DNA of 32,929 bases from Elusimicrobiota bacterium (GTDB lineage Bacteria > Elusimicrobiota > Elusimicrobia > F11). Under the pieces are notes generated by a model that searched no databases, was not told where the DNA came from, and worked only from the letters and a program-made list of their open reading frames with translations. The stretch lies in assembly GCA_003140895.1 (NCBI GenBank), contig PLLH01000044.1:33464-66392 (forward strand). Reading direction: 5' to 3'. Shown here piece after piece: positions 9,128-17,639 of this stretch; the stretch's first letter is position 1; each line of letters starts with the position of its first letter. The translations under genes and the position numbers were made by a program.

Positions 9128-11509
9128 CTATCCGTTCCATTTCCAATTTCGGATTTCGGGCATGTCTTCACCATGTTCGCGGATATAAGCCCGGTGATCG
9201 ACCAGTTTTTCTTGTAGAGCTTGCTTGATATAGCCGACGCGAGATCCCAACTGAGGAAGCCGGTCGACGACATCATTGACCAAATGAAAACGGTCCAGTT
9301 CGTTCATGACGGTTATATCGAAAGGCGTGGTGGTGGTGCCCTCCTCTTTATATCCGCGAACATGCACGTTGTCATGGTTGGTTCGCCGATAGGTGAGGCG
9401 ATGAATCAACCAGGGATACCCATGGTAGGCGAACATAATGGGTTTGTCCTTGGTGAACAGGGCATCGAAATTGGCGTCGCTTAAACCGTGCGGATGTTCG
9501 CTCTGAGTCTGAAGGGTCATCAAGTCAACCACGTTAACGACACGGACGCGCAGATCCGGCAAATACTCCCGCAACAATTTCACAGCGGCCAGAGTTTCCA
9601 AGGTCGGCACATCTCCCGCGCACGCCATGACGACGTCCGGGTTTCCGCCTTCATCATTGCTGGCCCATTCCCATATGCCAATGCCCGCCGTGCAATGTTT
9701 AATCGCCGCGTCCATGGTGAGCCACTGCGGAGAGGGTTGCTTCCCCGCAACGATCACATTGACGTAGTTGCGGCTTCGCAAGCAATGATCCGTGACCGAT
9801 AACAGGGTGTTGGCATCCGGGGGAAAATAAACGCGGATGATGTCCGCCTTCTTGTTCACGACATGATCAATGAAACCGGGATCCTGATGGCTGAACCCAT
9901 TGTGATCTTGTCTCCACACATGAGATGTCAGTAAATAATTAAGCGAGGCGATCGGCCGTCGCCAAGGAATGTGACGCGTCACCTTCAACCACTTCGCGTG
10001 CTGGTTGAACATGGAATCAATAATATGGATGAACGCCTCGTAGCACGAGAACAACCCGTGCCGGCCGGTCAGGAGATACCCTTCCAGCCATCCCTGACAA
10101 AGATGCTCACTCAAAATTTCCATGACTCGGCCATCGTTCGCGATATGGTCGTCGGTTTTACGGATTTCTCCTTCGAAGATCCGATTCGTGACTTCGAACA
10201 CCGCACTGAGGCGATTGGACGCGGTCTCGTCGGGCCCAAAGAGTCGAAAGTTGCGTTGGCGTTCGTTGAGCTTCATGACATCCCTCAAAAAGGTTCCCAT
10301 CACGCGCGTGGCTTCGGCCTCAACGGCGCCCGGCGCGGGCACGTCCACCGCATACGTGTGGAAATCGGGAAGCTCCAAGTCTCGCAGGACGAGACCCCCG
10401 TTCGTGTCAGGAACCGCCCCCATCCGACGATCCCCTTTGGGGGCCAACTCGGCCAATTCGAGACGGAGCCGGCCCTTTTCATCGAAAAGCTCTTCGGGCT
10501 TGTAGCTTTTCATCCAGTCCTCAAGCAGTTTGAGATGTCCCGGTTTGGTTGCCATCTCGCTAAACGGAACTTGATGAGAGCGCCATGAATTTTCCGTCGG
10601 GAGTCCATCCACTTCTTTGGGGCCCGTCCATCCCTTGGGAGTCCGGAGCACGATCATGGGCCAGAAGGGACGTTCGAAGATTCCCGTCTTTCGGGCCTCA
10701 GTTTGGATCTTGCGAATGTCATTCGTCACTTGATCGAGCGTGGCGGCCATGAGTTGGTGCATTTGCTCCGGATCGTCCCCTTCGACGAAATACGGCGTGT
10801 GACCGCATCCGCGTAGAAGATCGTCGAGTTCTTGGTGGCTGATCCGAGCCAATACAGTGGGGTTATTTATTTTGTAGCCGTTCAGATGCAGAATCGGCAG
10901 AACGGCTCCATCATGAATGGGATTTAAAAATTTATTGGAGTGCCAGCTCGCCGCAAGAGGCCCCGTCTCCGCTTCGCCGTCTCCGATAACGCAACAAACG
11001 AGAAGATCGGGATTATCGAAGACCGCGCCGTACGCATGCGCCAAGGAATAGCCCAGTTCGCCCCCTTCATGAATGGACCCCGGCGTCTCAGGCGCCACAT
11101 GGCTCGGAATTCCGCCGGGAAATGAAAATTGTTTAAAAAGCCGCTTCATGCCTTCTTCATCTTGCGACATATGCGGATAAATTTCGCTGTAGGTTCCCTC
11201 TAAGTAGGTGTTCGCCACGAGACCTGGGCCGCCATGTCCGGGACCCGCCACATAAATAACCTTGAGATCTTTTTCTTTGATCAACCGATTCATGTGAACG
11301 TAAATGAAATTAAGCCCCGGAGTTGTTCCCCAATGGCCCAACAAGCGCGGTTTCACGTGCTTTAACGTGAGAGGCTCTTTCAATAAGGGATTATCATAAA
11401 GATAGATCTGGCCGACGGAGAGATAGTTGGCCGCCCGCCAATAAGCATGCATTTTCTTTAACAGATCTGAGCCGAGAGGTTTCTTTAAGTCATTTTGAAG
11501 AGTGTTCAT
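9128..11509 (-). CDS. xfp: Phosphoketolase (xylulose-5-P/fructose-6-P)
   Basis: 793 aa; '[20 protein letters not shown]', '[25 protein letters not shown]', '[56 protein letters not shown]'. Confidence 0.97.
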   Translation of the reverse strand: MNTLQNDLKKPLGSDLLKKMHAYWRAANYLSVGQIYLYDNPLLKEPLTLKHVKPRLLGHWGTTPGLNFIYVHMNRLIKEKDLKVIYVAGPGHGGPGLVANTYLEGTYSEIYPHMSQDEEGMKRLFKQFSFPGGIPSHVAPETPGSIHEGGELGYSLAHAYGAVFDNPDLLVCCVIGDGEAETGPLAASWHSNKFLNPIHDGAVLPILHLNGYKINNPTVLARISHQELDDLLRGCGHTPYFVEGDDPEQMHQLMAATLDQVTNDIRKIQTEARKTGIFERPFWPMIVLRTPKGWTGPKEVDGLPTENSWRSHQVPFSEMATKPGHLKLLEDWMKSYKPEELFDEKGRLRLELAELAPKGDRRMGAVPDTNGGLVLRDLELPDFHTYAVDVPAPGAVEAEATRVMGTFLRDVMKLNERQRNFRLFGPDETASNRLSAVFEVTNRIFEGEIRKTDDHIANDGRVMEILSEHLCQGWLEGYLLTGRHGLFSCYEAFIHIIDSMFNQHAKWLKVTRHIPWRRPIASLNYLLTSHVWRQDHNGFSHQDPGFIDHVVNKKADIIRVYFPPDANTLLSVTDHCLRSRNYVNVIVAGKQPSPQWLTMDAAIKHCTAGIGIWEWASNDEGGNPDVVMACAGDVPTLETLAAVKLLREYLPDLRVRVVNVVDLMTLQTQSEHPHGLSDANFDALFTKDKPIMFAYHGYPWLIHRLTYRRTNHDNVHVRGYKEEGTTTTPFDITVMNELDRFHLVNDVVDRLPQLGSRVGYIKQALQEKLVDHRAYIREHGEDMPEIRNWKWNG

Positions 11510-12717
11510 GCTGATCCTTCCTTTTTGCCTTGTCTCTGGTGTTTCAAAACCAGGTTGGCGATATGAACTTCTTCATCCGTCCGGATGACGCGCACCGCCA
11601 CTCTTGATCCTTTTTTCGAAATTATTTCATCGCTCTTTTTATTGCGTTTGGCGTCCAGATCAATCCCTAGAAACCCAAGTCCCTCGCAAATTCGTGAGCG
11701 CACTTCGGAAGAATTCTCTCCAATCCCACCTGAGAAGACCAACGTGTCCAACCCTCCGAGAGAAGCGGCAAAGGCGCCGATCCATTTCTTCGCCTGATAG
11801 CAAAACAGCTCAACGGCCTCTCGCGCGCGGATATCGTTCGCCTGCCGTTTGATCAAATCGCGCATGTCGGAGCTGGTCTCGGAAACACCCAGAAGGCCGG
11901 ATTCGTGATTGATCAGGTGATTAAATTGTTGGGGTGAAAGATGCTCAGCGCTCATCAAGGTCCACGCGACACCGGGATCCAAATCTCCCGGCCGCGTTCC
12001 CATCGGCAAGCCGCCAGCTGGGGTAAAACCCATGGTGGTATCGACGCTCTTGCCGAACCAAACGGCTGCCATGCTCGCCCCGTTGCCGAGATGAGCCAGG
12101 ATCACGCGCCCTCGAGCTTCTTTCGCGCCCCCAACTCGAGCGAGGGACCCCATGAGATACGCATAGGACAGACCGTGAAAGCCGTAGCGTTGCACGCCCT
12201 TCTTGTCGAAGCGGCGAGGGATCGGCAAGACACGGGCCACGCGAGGCATGGCGCGGTGAAAAGCCGTGTCAAAGCAGGCCACCTGAAGCAACCTGGGATG
12301 ACGTCGACAGAAAGCCTCCATCAGTTCAATCTCACGAGGGAGATGCTCGGGGTCATACGGACGGTACCGACGCAGCTCGCGAAGGAGTTTTGACGTCACG
12401 CGCTCAGGCTTGGCATGTTTCATTCCAAAGACCACTCGGTGGCCCACGGATTTGACCTTGGAAAAATCAATTCGCTCTTCGAGCCAATCAATCATAAAAT
12501 TGACTGCGGATTTATGATCGCGGCATTTGATAGTGCGACGGCCTTCTTGATCTCTCGCCTCGTCCTTGAATGTCAGGACCGACTCTCCTAATCCGATCCG
12601 ATCCATCTTCCCTGACAATTCTCGCTTCAATGGATGCTTTGCCTGAAACAGCGCGAACCGGATGCTGGAGGAGCCTCCGTTGATTGTCAGAACAAATGAT
12701 TTCTGTGGATTCGCCAT
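11506..12717 (-). CDS. ackA: Acetate kinase
   Basis: '[16 protein letters not shown]', 'VGHRVVFG', 'FDTAFH', '[10 protein letters not shown]', '[14 protein letters not shown]', '[24 protein letters not shown]', '[10 protein letters not shown]'. Start taken at MANPQKSF. Confidence 0.96.
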   Translation of the reverse strand: MANPQKSFVLTINGGSSSIRFALFQAKHPLKRELSGKMDRIGLGESVLTFKDEARDQEGRRTIKCRDHKSAVNFMIDWLEERIDFSKVKSVGHRVVFGMKHAKPERVTSKLLRELRRYRPYDPEHLPREIELMEAFCRRHPRLLQVACFDTAFHRAMPRVARVLPIPRRFDKKGVQRYGFHGLSYAYLMGSLARVGGAKEARGRVILAHLGNGASMAAVWFGKSVDTTMGFTPAGGLPMGTRPGDLDPGVAWTLMSAEHLSPQQFNHLINHESGLLGVSETSSDMRDLIKRQANDIRAREAVELFCYQAKKWIGAFAASLGGLDTLVFSGGIGENSSEVRSRICEGLGFLGIDLDAKRNKKSDEIISKKGSRVAVRVIRTDEEVHIANLVLKHQRQGKKEGSA

Positions 12718-12726
12718 TCGACATTT

Positions 12727-12756
12727 TATGACACGCAAGAGCTCTTTTGTGTAACA
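12727..12756 (-). promoter_or_regulatory. ECF-type promoter (copy i) for ackA-xfp-cbpA-cbpM
   Basis: Minus strand TGTTACA-CAAAAGAGCTCTTGCG-TGTCATA; the -10 ends 9 nt before the ackA ATG. Confidence 0.75.
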
Positions 12757-12768
12757 AAAAAACATGCC

Positions 12769-12798
12769 TGTTACCTTCGCTAGCCGGTCAGTGTCATA
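12769..12798 (+). promoter_or_regulatory. ECF-type promoter (copy h)
   Basis: Plus strand TGTTACC-TTCGCTAGCCGGTCAG-TGTCATA, upstream of 12830; divergent from copy i. Confidence 0.82.
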
Positions 12799-12829
12799 TC
12801 CTCTAGAGCCTTAAAGGGAGATCATAATT

Positions 12830-13111
12830 ATGAAACAAACAATTCAAGGAATAGTTCTAAGTTTAAGTTTGAGTGGGTTGGTGTTGGCAGCGAATATCAC
12901 CGCCCCGACCCCCACAAAGAACAACCCTCAGCCCTCTGGACCAAATACAATTGGAAAGAACACGGATGTTCACGGTGGATCAATGGCCATCAGCGGTTCA
13001 AGTACCACCAAAAAGAACACGGATGTTCACGGTGGATCAATGACCATCAGCGGTTCAAGTACCACTAAAAAGAACACGGATGTTCGCGATGGGTCAATTA
13101 CCCCCAAATAA
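12830..13111 (+). CDS. Small secreted protein with 19-aa tandem repeats
   Basis: Signal peptide 'MKQTIQGIVLSLSLSGLVLAA', then repeats KNTDVHGGSM(A/T)ISGSSTTK; SD AAGGGAG. Confidence 0.75.
   Translation: MKQTIQGIVLSLSLSGLVLAANITAPTPTKNNPQPSGPNTIGKNTDVHGGSMAISGSSTTKKNTDVHGGSMTISGSSTTKKNTDVRDGSITPK
12956..13099 (+). repeat. 57-bp tandem repeat, about 2.5 units
   Basis: 'aagaacacggatgttcacggtggatcaatg...' begins at 12956, 13013 and 13070 (spacing 57); the third unit is partial and diverged. Confidence 0.92.
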
Positions 13112-13125
13112 TTAAGGAGAAACAA

Positions 13126-13746
13126 ATGAAAATAACCACAAAAGCAATAGCTGCGCTGGCGCTTCTATCGATTGGTGTGCCATCTGTGAATGCCGGAATT
13201 CTTGATCTCCGAGTTGGGGCTGGCCTTTCGGCCGCCAATCCAAGGGGGTTTGAAAACCGAGTGAATAACCTCAGCGGAACCGACTTAAAAGCAGGAAATT
13301 TTGACACTTTTAACGCGGATCTCATTTTTCACCTTCCGGTCCTTCCGATGACGTTGGGCGTGCGCTACGAACAGGCCGCCCAGAACAAAAGCGCCTCTTC
13401 TTCGGAATGGAAGTTGAACGTCAACAATCTGGCTCTTCTGGTCGACTGGCGACTCATCAACTCCAAGATTTATCTCGGGCCCATCGTCAGCATTGGCTAT
13501 CCGTGGGCGGATCTCAAGTTTAACAACGGCGGATCCAGTGAAAGCCACCATCTTAATTCTCAACAGTTAAGTTATTCCGGCGGTCTTGAAGCGGGAGTCT
13601 ATCTTGGGCCGTTCCTCATCGGTGCAGAGGCAGGGTATAAATCCATTCATTTAAAAAGAGGCACTTCCTCCGATTCTTCTGTTAACGCGAATGTTAACTT
13701 GGATGGGTTTTACGGGAAAGCTCTTGTAGGCCTCACATTCTTGTAA
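13126..13746 (+). CDS. Outer-membrane beta-barrel protein
   Basis: Signal peptide ending 'VNAG'; alternating amphipathic strands with Gly/aromatic pattern; C-terminal 'FYGKALVGLTFL'. Confidence 0.65.
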   Translation: MKITTKAIAALALLSIGVPSVNAGILDLRVGAGLSAANPRGFENRVNNLSGTDLKAGNFDTFNADLIFHLPVLPMTLGVRYEQAAQNKSASSSEWKLNVNNLALLVDWRLINSKIYLGPIVSIGYPWADLKFNNGGSSESHHLNSQQLSYSGGLEAGVYLGPFLIGAEAGYKSIHLKRGTSSDSSVNANVNLDGFYGKALVGLTFL

Positions 13747-13765
13747 GCAAGGAGGAAATCTCATC

Positions 13766-14278
13766 GTGGCGCGAAAATTTATTTTAATACTGTCGAGTTT
13801 CGCCATTTTAACATCGGCCCAGGCCGGCGTGGGCATTGGCTCAGATGTTTTTTCTAGAGGTCGGTTCCATACCTCGGTCATCGGGACACTGGGAAGCGCG
13901 TTCAACCATGACTACGTCGTGGGTGGGCTGGGTCTTGGTGTCATGCTCTTTGATGGTTTCGAATTGGGTCTGGATGGCGAGGCGTGGTTTGGCGCTAAAC
14001 CCAAGATTTACAAGGTGAGCCCGGGCGTCCGATACGTATTCCCAATCGCAGGCCCCCTCAAACCTTACGTGGGTGTCTTTTACAAACGGACCACCTTTGA
14101 AGGAAGTATTAAGGACTTGGATTCCGTGGGCGGCCGAGCGGGGGTTTATTCCCGCGTTGCAGAGCACGCGTATGCGGGTATTGGCGTTGTTCACGAGGAA
14201 TATAAAAATTGCAACGAATCGATTTATACCCACTGCTCATCCACTCAACCAGAATTTAATATTTCTCTCTGGTTTTAA
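13766..14278 (+). CDS. Outer-membrane beta-barrel protein
   Basis: GTG start with AAGGAGG; signal peptide; 'GLGLGVMLFDGFELGLDGEAWFG...PGVRYVFPIAGPLKPYVGVFYKR'; C-terminal 'FNISLWF'. Confidence 0.65.
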   Translation: MARKFILILSSFAILTSAQAGVGIGSDVFSRGRFHTSVIGTLGSAFNHDYVVGGLGLGVMLFDGFELGLDGEAWFGAKPKIYKVSPGVRYVFPIAGPLKPYVGVFYKRTTFEGSIKDLDSVGGRAGVYSRVAEHAYAGIGVVHEEYKNCNESIYTHCSSTQPEFNISLWF

Positions 14279-14306
14279 AACAAATCACCTTTTCCCCCCA
14301 CCCCGG

Positions 14307-14480
14307 CTAATTTGCCAAGTCCTTTACTCTGTTACCGGCTCTTTCAATCGCTTGTCCGGTTTCATGGGTTGCATCTTCAATTTTATCCTTCGCTTTTTCA
14401 ACAGGCGTTTTTGGTTGACACCCCGCAATCATTCCATTGAAAAGTACGACAGCAACAATTAACGCCGTATTCGTATTCAT
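14307..14480 (-). CDS. Small lipoprotein (entericidin-like in size and layout)
   Basis: 'MNTNTALIVAVVLFNGMIAGCQPKTPVEKAKDKIEDATHETGQAIERAGNRVKDLAN': hydrophobic stretch and lipobox-like 'MIAGC'; SD GGGAG. Confidence 0.72.
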   Translation of the reverse strand: MNTNTALIVAVVLFNGMIAGCQPKTPVEKAKDKIEDATHETGQAIERAGNRVKDLAN

Positions 14481-14521
14481 TTTCTTCAATCTCCCTTAAT
14501 ATTTATCTTCGTATATGATCT

Positions 14522-14551
14522 TCTGACACCGAACCACTTCATGAGGTAACA
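14522..14551 (-). promoter_or_regulatory. ECF-type promoter (copy c)
   Basis: Minus strand TGTTACC-TCATGAAGTGGTTCGG-TGTCAGA, upstream of the lipoprotein gene. Confidence 0.82.
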
Positions 14552-14556
14552 AACGC

Positions 14557-14589
14557 AAGGGCCGCCCCGCCCCGCGGCGGGCGGCCTTT
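14557..14589 (-). terminator. GC-rich hairpin after the CDGSH gene
   Basis: 'aagggccgccccgccccgcggcgggcggccttt' forms an AAAGGCCGCCC/GGGCGGCCCTT stem; T-run is weak. Confidence 0.5.
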
Positions 14590-14602
14590 GAGAGGGTGGC
14601 GG

Positions 14603-14860
14603 TCAAGCTGGACGGCGAAGGCGGCTGGAAGCGGGGTCGGGATTCAAGTCGGACATATTCCTGACGCACACGCTCTTGAAATTCACCTTCTTATGCGTGC
14701 CGTCGCAAAACAGTTTATTTAACGATTGCCCGCATCGACAGAGAAGCGCTTTGTTTTTATTTTTCGTGTCCATCTTTTCGCCTTGGCTGTCCAGGATTTC
14801 AACCTCGCCGCTAACAATGAACGGACCGTTTTTCATCGCCTGTATTTTAACTGTATCCAT
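14603..14860 (-). CDS. CDGSH iron-sulfur domain protein
   Basis: 'LLCRCGQSLNKLFCDGTHKKVNF' is the CxCx2(S/T)...CDGxH 2Fe-2S motif. Confidence 0.9.
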   Translation of the reverse strand: MDTVKIQAMKNGPFIVSGEVEILDSQGEKMDTKNKNKALLCRCGQSLNKLFCDGTHKKVNFKSVCVRNMSDLNPDPASSRLRRPA

Positions 14861-14873
14861 TATTTACCTCCAT

Positions 14874-15035
14874 TCATGAGATCGTTGGCTGTGTTTTGGA
14901 AAAGAGGCCCCAAACCCGCTGCGCAATGAAAGGGCTTAAGACTCGAAAGCCTACGGTCGTTAAGATTGTCCGAAAAAGTGTTCTCTTCTTATTGAAAAAA
15001 ATGTTTTTAAAAACAGACAACAAAAAAGGGAGCAT
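14874..15035 (-). CDS. Small basic hydrophobic protein
   Basis: 53 aa MLPFLLSVFKNIFFNKKRTLFRTILTTVGFRVLSPFIAQRVWGLFSKTQPTIS with upstream GGAG, between YqjE-like and CDGSH genes. Confidence 0.4.
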   Translation of the reverse strand: MLPFLLSVFKNIFFNKKRTLFRTILTTVGFRVLSPFIAQRVWGLFSKTQPTIS

Positions 15036-15124
15036 TTCCACCACTCCGCTTGATAGGAGGAATGGAGGGTGTGAAGAAATGCTCGCACGTTTTTCTTCCA
15101 TCCTGTTTTGAAGATGTTCCCGTG

Positions 15125-15499
15125 TTAGAAGAAACGTTTTTCGATCCACCTGAAACTCCTCTTTAATTCGGCAAGACTCCCCTGAAAAGGGGGCCCCAAT
15201 CCTTCCTGGCGCTTTCCGAACAGCCAAAGGACCAACACCCCTGACGCGAAATAAAAAACGCCCAATATGAAACCGATCCCCTCCCATTGGAACCCCCTTC
15301 TTAAAAACCAACCAATCAGGGCCAGTTGAAAATAGACAAAAGATGAAAACAAAAGGATGGCGCCGGCCCCTAACCTCACTAGTCGACGCCATCCCTCTTG
15401 TTTTTCAACTCCCCATTCCAGCAAGGCAAGTTCCAGATGATCTTTCACCAGACCGAACGGGAACTTGCCATGAGAGGGAGGTTCTTCGATCTGTGGCAT
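15125..15499 (-). CDS. YqjE/phage-holin-like family membrane protein
   Basis: 'VKDHLELALLEWGVEKQEGWRRLVRLGAGAILLFSSFVYFQLALIGWFLR', two TM hairpins; next to a DUF883 gene, as in yqjD-yqjE. Confidence 0.7.
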   Translation of the reverse strand: MPQIEEPPSHGKFPFGLVKDHLELALLEWGVEKQEGWRRLVRLGAGAILLFSSFVYFQLALIGWFLRRGFQWEGIGFILGVFYFASGVLVLWLFGKRQEGLGPPFQGSLAELKRSFRWIEKRFF

Positions 15500-15506
15500 A
15501 CCGCCC

Positions 15507-15752
15507 CTAATCTTGTCCTTTGGATTTTAAAAGCGCCCCGACGACGAGTCCCAACAAAACCGCAACTCCAACGGCTTGTCCCGGATGCTTTTGGATGAAG
15601 CTCTTGGTCCGACTCCATGTTTTTCCACGGGTGGACTGGGCCCCGCTCCAAAGACTTTGGACCTTCGCTTTGACATTCGCAAGTGCCTCGTCTACGTAAG
15701 GGAAGGTGTCTTCAATATTATTTCCATCTCGATGCTTTACGATTTTTTCCAC
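15507..15752 (-). CDS. DUF883 (YqjD/ElaB-like) membrane-anchored protein
   Basis: 'VDEALANVKAKVQSLWSGAQ...KTWSRTKSFIQKHPGQAVGVAVLLGLVVGALLKSKGQD'. Confidence 0.82.
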   Translation of the reverse strand: MEKIVKHRDGNNIEDTFPYVDEALANVKAKVQSLWSGAQSTRGKTWSRTKSFIQKHPGQAVGVAVLLGLVVGALLKSKGQD

Positions 15753-15797
15753 TTTAATACCTCCTTCGATTTTCGCTCAGATTGCCCCCTATTACTA

Positions 15798-15827
15798 TTA
15801 GATGCAGTGGGACTCTGACGGGTTACA
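15798..15827 (-). promoter_or_regulatory. Possible degenerate ECF-type promoter (copy j)
   Basis: Minus strand TGTAACC-CGTCAGAGTCCCACTG-CATCTAA; same spacing, weaker boxes. Confidence 0.3.
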
Positions 15828-16026
15828 CCCTTGACCCGCGGAACAAACTAAAAAATCCGACGATGGCCGCAATCAGACCCCCGATCAGAAGCCAGACAGT
15901 CCTGTTGGTGGGTGAACCGGTGAAAAAGCGTGACACATCGGAACCAAACGAATTTGAAGCGTTGACGCCATAGCCGATCAGGATAATTCCTGCCGTCAGA
16001 AGCGCGATTGATATGCCTTTGTTCAT
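15823..16026 (-). CDS. DUF3185-like small membrane protein
   Basis: 'MNKGISIALLTAGIILIGYGVNASNSFGSDVSRFFTGSPTNRTVWLLIGGLIAAIVGFFSL'. Confidence 0.82.
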   Translation of the reverse strand: MNKGISIALLTAGIILIGYGVNASNSFGSDVSRFFTGSPTNRTVWLLIGGLIAAIVGFFSLFRGSRV

Positions 16027-16037
16027 AGTGACCTCCC

Positions 16038-16619
16038 TTATTTTGGACTCATGGCAAGATTGGCTCTGGTCTTGGCAAGCTGTTCACGAAGCGCTGTGTC
16101 GTCTAAGGGAGCCGATGCATCGGCCTCATCCAGAATCTTCCGCGCCTCAGAGGATCGGGCCTGCCGAATATAAAGTTCAGCCAGGGTTTCCAAAACATAG
16201 GGCCGCAAGGGTCCTCCTTGCTTCAAAGCTGTTTGGGCATACCGCTCGGCTTTATCCAGATCTTTATCGCGCGTTAGGCAGACCATGGCGAGATTGTTAT
16301 TGGCACCGGCATGATTCCGGTCTAAACGCAAAACCTGCCGGTAACACACCTCCGCTTTTCTCAAATCCCCGCTCGCGAAGGCGAGATTGCCCCGGGCGAT
16401 ATGGGCCGGGATGTATTTCTTTTGCAGACGAAGGGCGGCCTCGTATTGCTGGCCAGCCGATTCAGTGAGCCCTTGCGCCTCGTAGGAGGCGCCCAGTTGC
16501 ATATGTTGATCGGGGGTGAGTGGATCCGAATGCCTGACGAGCGGCGAAAAGGTTGCGCAAGCCGGAAGGGCGCTCACCATTAGAAAAAGAACCCATTGGA
16601 AACGGTTACGTCCTTTCAT
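16038..16619 (-). CDS. TPR lipoprotein
   Basis: Lipobox 'SALPAC'; TPR units 'DQHMQLGASYEAQGLTESAGQQYEAALRLQKKYIPAHIARGNLAFASGDLRKAEVCYRQVLRL'. Confidence 0.82.
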   Translation of the reverse strand: MKGRNRFQWVLFLMVSALPACATFSPLVRHSDPLTPDQHMQLGASYEAQGLTESAGQQYEAALRLQKKYIPAHIARGNLAFASGDLRKAEVCYRQVLRLDRNHAGANNNLAMVCLTRDKDLDKAERYAQTALKQGGPLRPYVLETLAELYIRQARSSEARKILDEADASAPLDDTALREQLAKTRANLAMSPK

Positions 16620-17217
16620 TAAGAGACCCCTTGTCCTGATCGGACGGTAAAATCAATAAGGTCGACCGCTGTGTCTTGTCCCAATTCTTCAGAAAACTCC
16701 CGTAGCGAATAAATTGGTTTTTCACCAAACCAGAATGAACATACAGTCCTTGGCGCGCCTCATCATAACCACTGACCACGACAAAGTGACCGATTGGAAG
16801 GAAATCATATCCGCGATTAATAAACGCGACCAGCGGATGCCCCTTGTTCAACTCGGCCTTGAGATCATCGATACTCCCATTGTAAAGACACGCCTTAAAA
16901 CCACGGTGTTGGGCGGCCAGCAAAAGATCGATGGAAAGGCTTCCCTTGAGATGGGCCACATAGATTTCTTTTTTGAGAACCAGCGGATCAATGGGATGGC
17001 CCCAAAAAGTGAGCACACTGGCCAACGCAGAAGGTCCGCATTGGTCGGTGTGATCGGGAAAGAAGGGGACGCTCAGAAGCCGTTGTTCCTTCACAGGGCC
17101 GCCCTTCTCAGGCTCCGGTGAGTTTTTTATTTGGAAACTGGCACATCCTGACACCCAGAGGCAAAGGAAAGCCACTTGAATCAGTCTCGTGCTCCTCAAA
17201 CTATTGAGTGTGGGCAT
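16606..17217 (-). CDS. PA2778-like C39-family cysteine peptidase lipoprotein
   Basis: Lipobox 'LWVSGC'; 'VPFFPDHTDQCGPSALASVLTFWGHPIDP...HFVVVSGYD' with Cys and His of C39-like peptidases. Confidence 0.8.
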   Translation of the reverse strand: MPTLNSLRSTRLIQVAFLCLWVSGCASFQIKNSPEPEKGGPVKEQRLLSVPFFPDHTDQCGPSALASVLTFWGHPIDPLVLKKEIYVAHLKGSLSIDLLLAAQHRGFKACLYNGSIDDLKAELNKGHPLVAFINRGYDFLPIGHFVVVSGYDEARQGLYVHSGLVKNQFIRYGSFLKNWDKTQRSTLLILPSDQDKGSLNERT

Positions 17218-17234
17218 AGGGACTCCTTGCTCTT

Positions 17235-17639
17235 TTAAATTCGTTTGAACACGTACATGAAAAGAGCCACAAGAATCGCAATAACCAGCACCGTAATCAA
17301 AAAGCCGCCGCCACCGTCTCCACCTGGGCTGACCGTCCGGATTTGCATGGCCGTTTGATGAACCTGGGCGTCAGAAAGTTGGCTAAGCCGGTTATCAATT
17401 TGTTCCGGGGACAACTTGAACTCCGTGAGTCGCTGGCGGATTATTTTGGATTCCAGGGCGGTTTGAATCGTTTTGAGATCGGCTGCCCGCGTGACATTCG
17501 GTTCATGAACCGCGTTGGACACTTGAGCGGGTGCCAGCATCGCCCAACCCTGTGGTGGGCACGTTAGCGCCATCGTTGTCACGATAATCAGCGTGCCGAT
17601 CAGGGACTTTTTCGAGAATGTACATCGTTTCTTTTTCAT
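17235..17639 (-). CDS. PA2779-like protein
   Basis: Signal peptide; 'QRLTEFKLSPEQIDNRLSQLSDAQVHQTAMQIRTVSPGGDGGGGFLITVLVIAILVALFMY', next to the C39 peptidase as in PA2778-PA2779. Confidence 0.82.
   Translation of the reverse strand: MKKKRCTFSKKSLIGTLIIVTTMALTCPPQGWAMLAPAQVSNAVHEPNVTRAADLKTIQTALESKIIRQRLTEFKLSPEQIDNRLSQLSDAQVHQTAMQIRTVSPGGDGGGGFLITVLVIAILVALFMYVFKRI

Noticed and set aside
9971-10588. Plus-strand ORF of 205 aa
   Set aside because: Antisense to the highly conserved phosphoketolase; no recognisable domain or ribosome-binding site.
12956-13099. Regularly spaced repeats considered as a CRISPR array
   Set aside because: Contiguous 57-bp in-frame tandem repeats with no unique spacers and no cas genes; it is a repeat protein.
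15031-15083. Inverted repeat GAGCATTTC...GAAATGCTC
   Set aside because: Only a 9-bp arm with a long imperfect interior and no T-run; overlaps a likely small ORF start. Not enough to call a terminator or operator.
16340-16346. GGTAACA (minus strand TGTTACC) resembling the ECF -35
   Set aside because: Inside the TPR lipoprotein coding sequence; the position 16 nt downstream reads AGACCGG, not TGTC. Not counted as a promoter.
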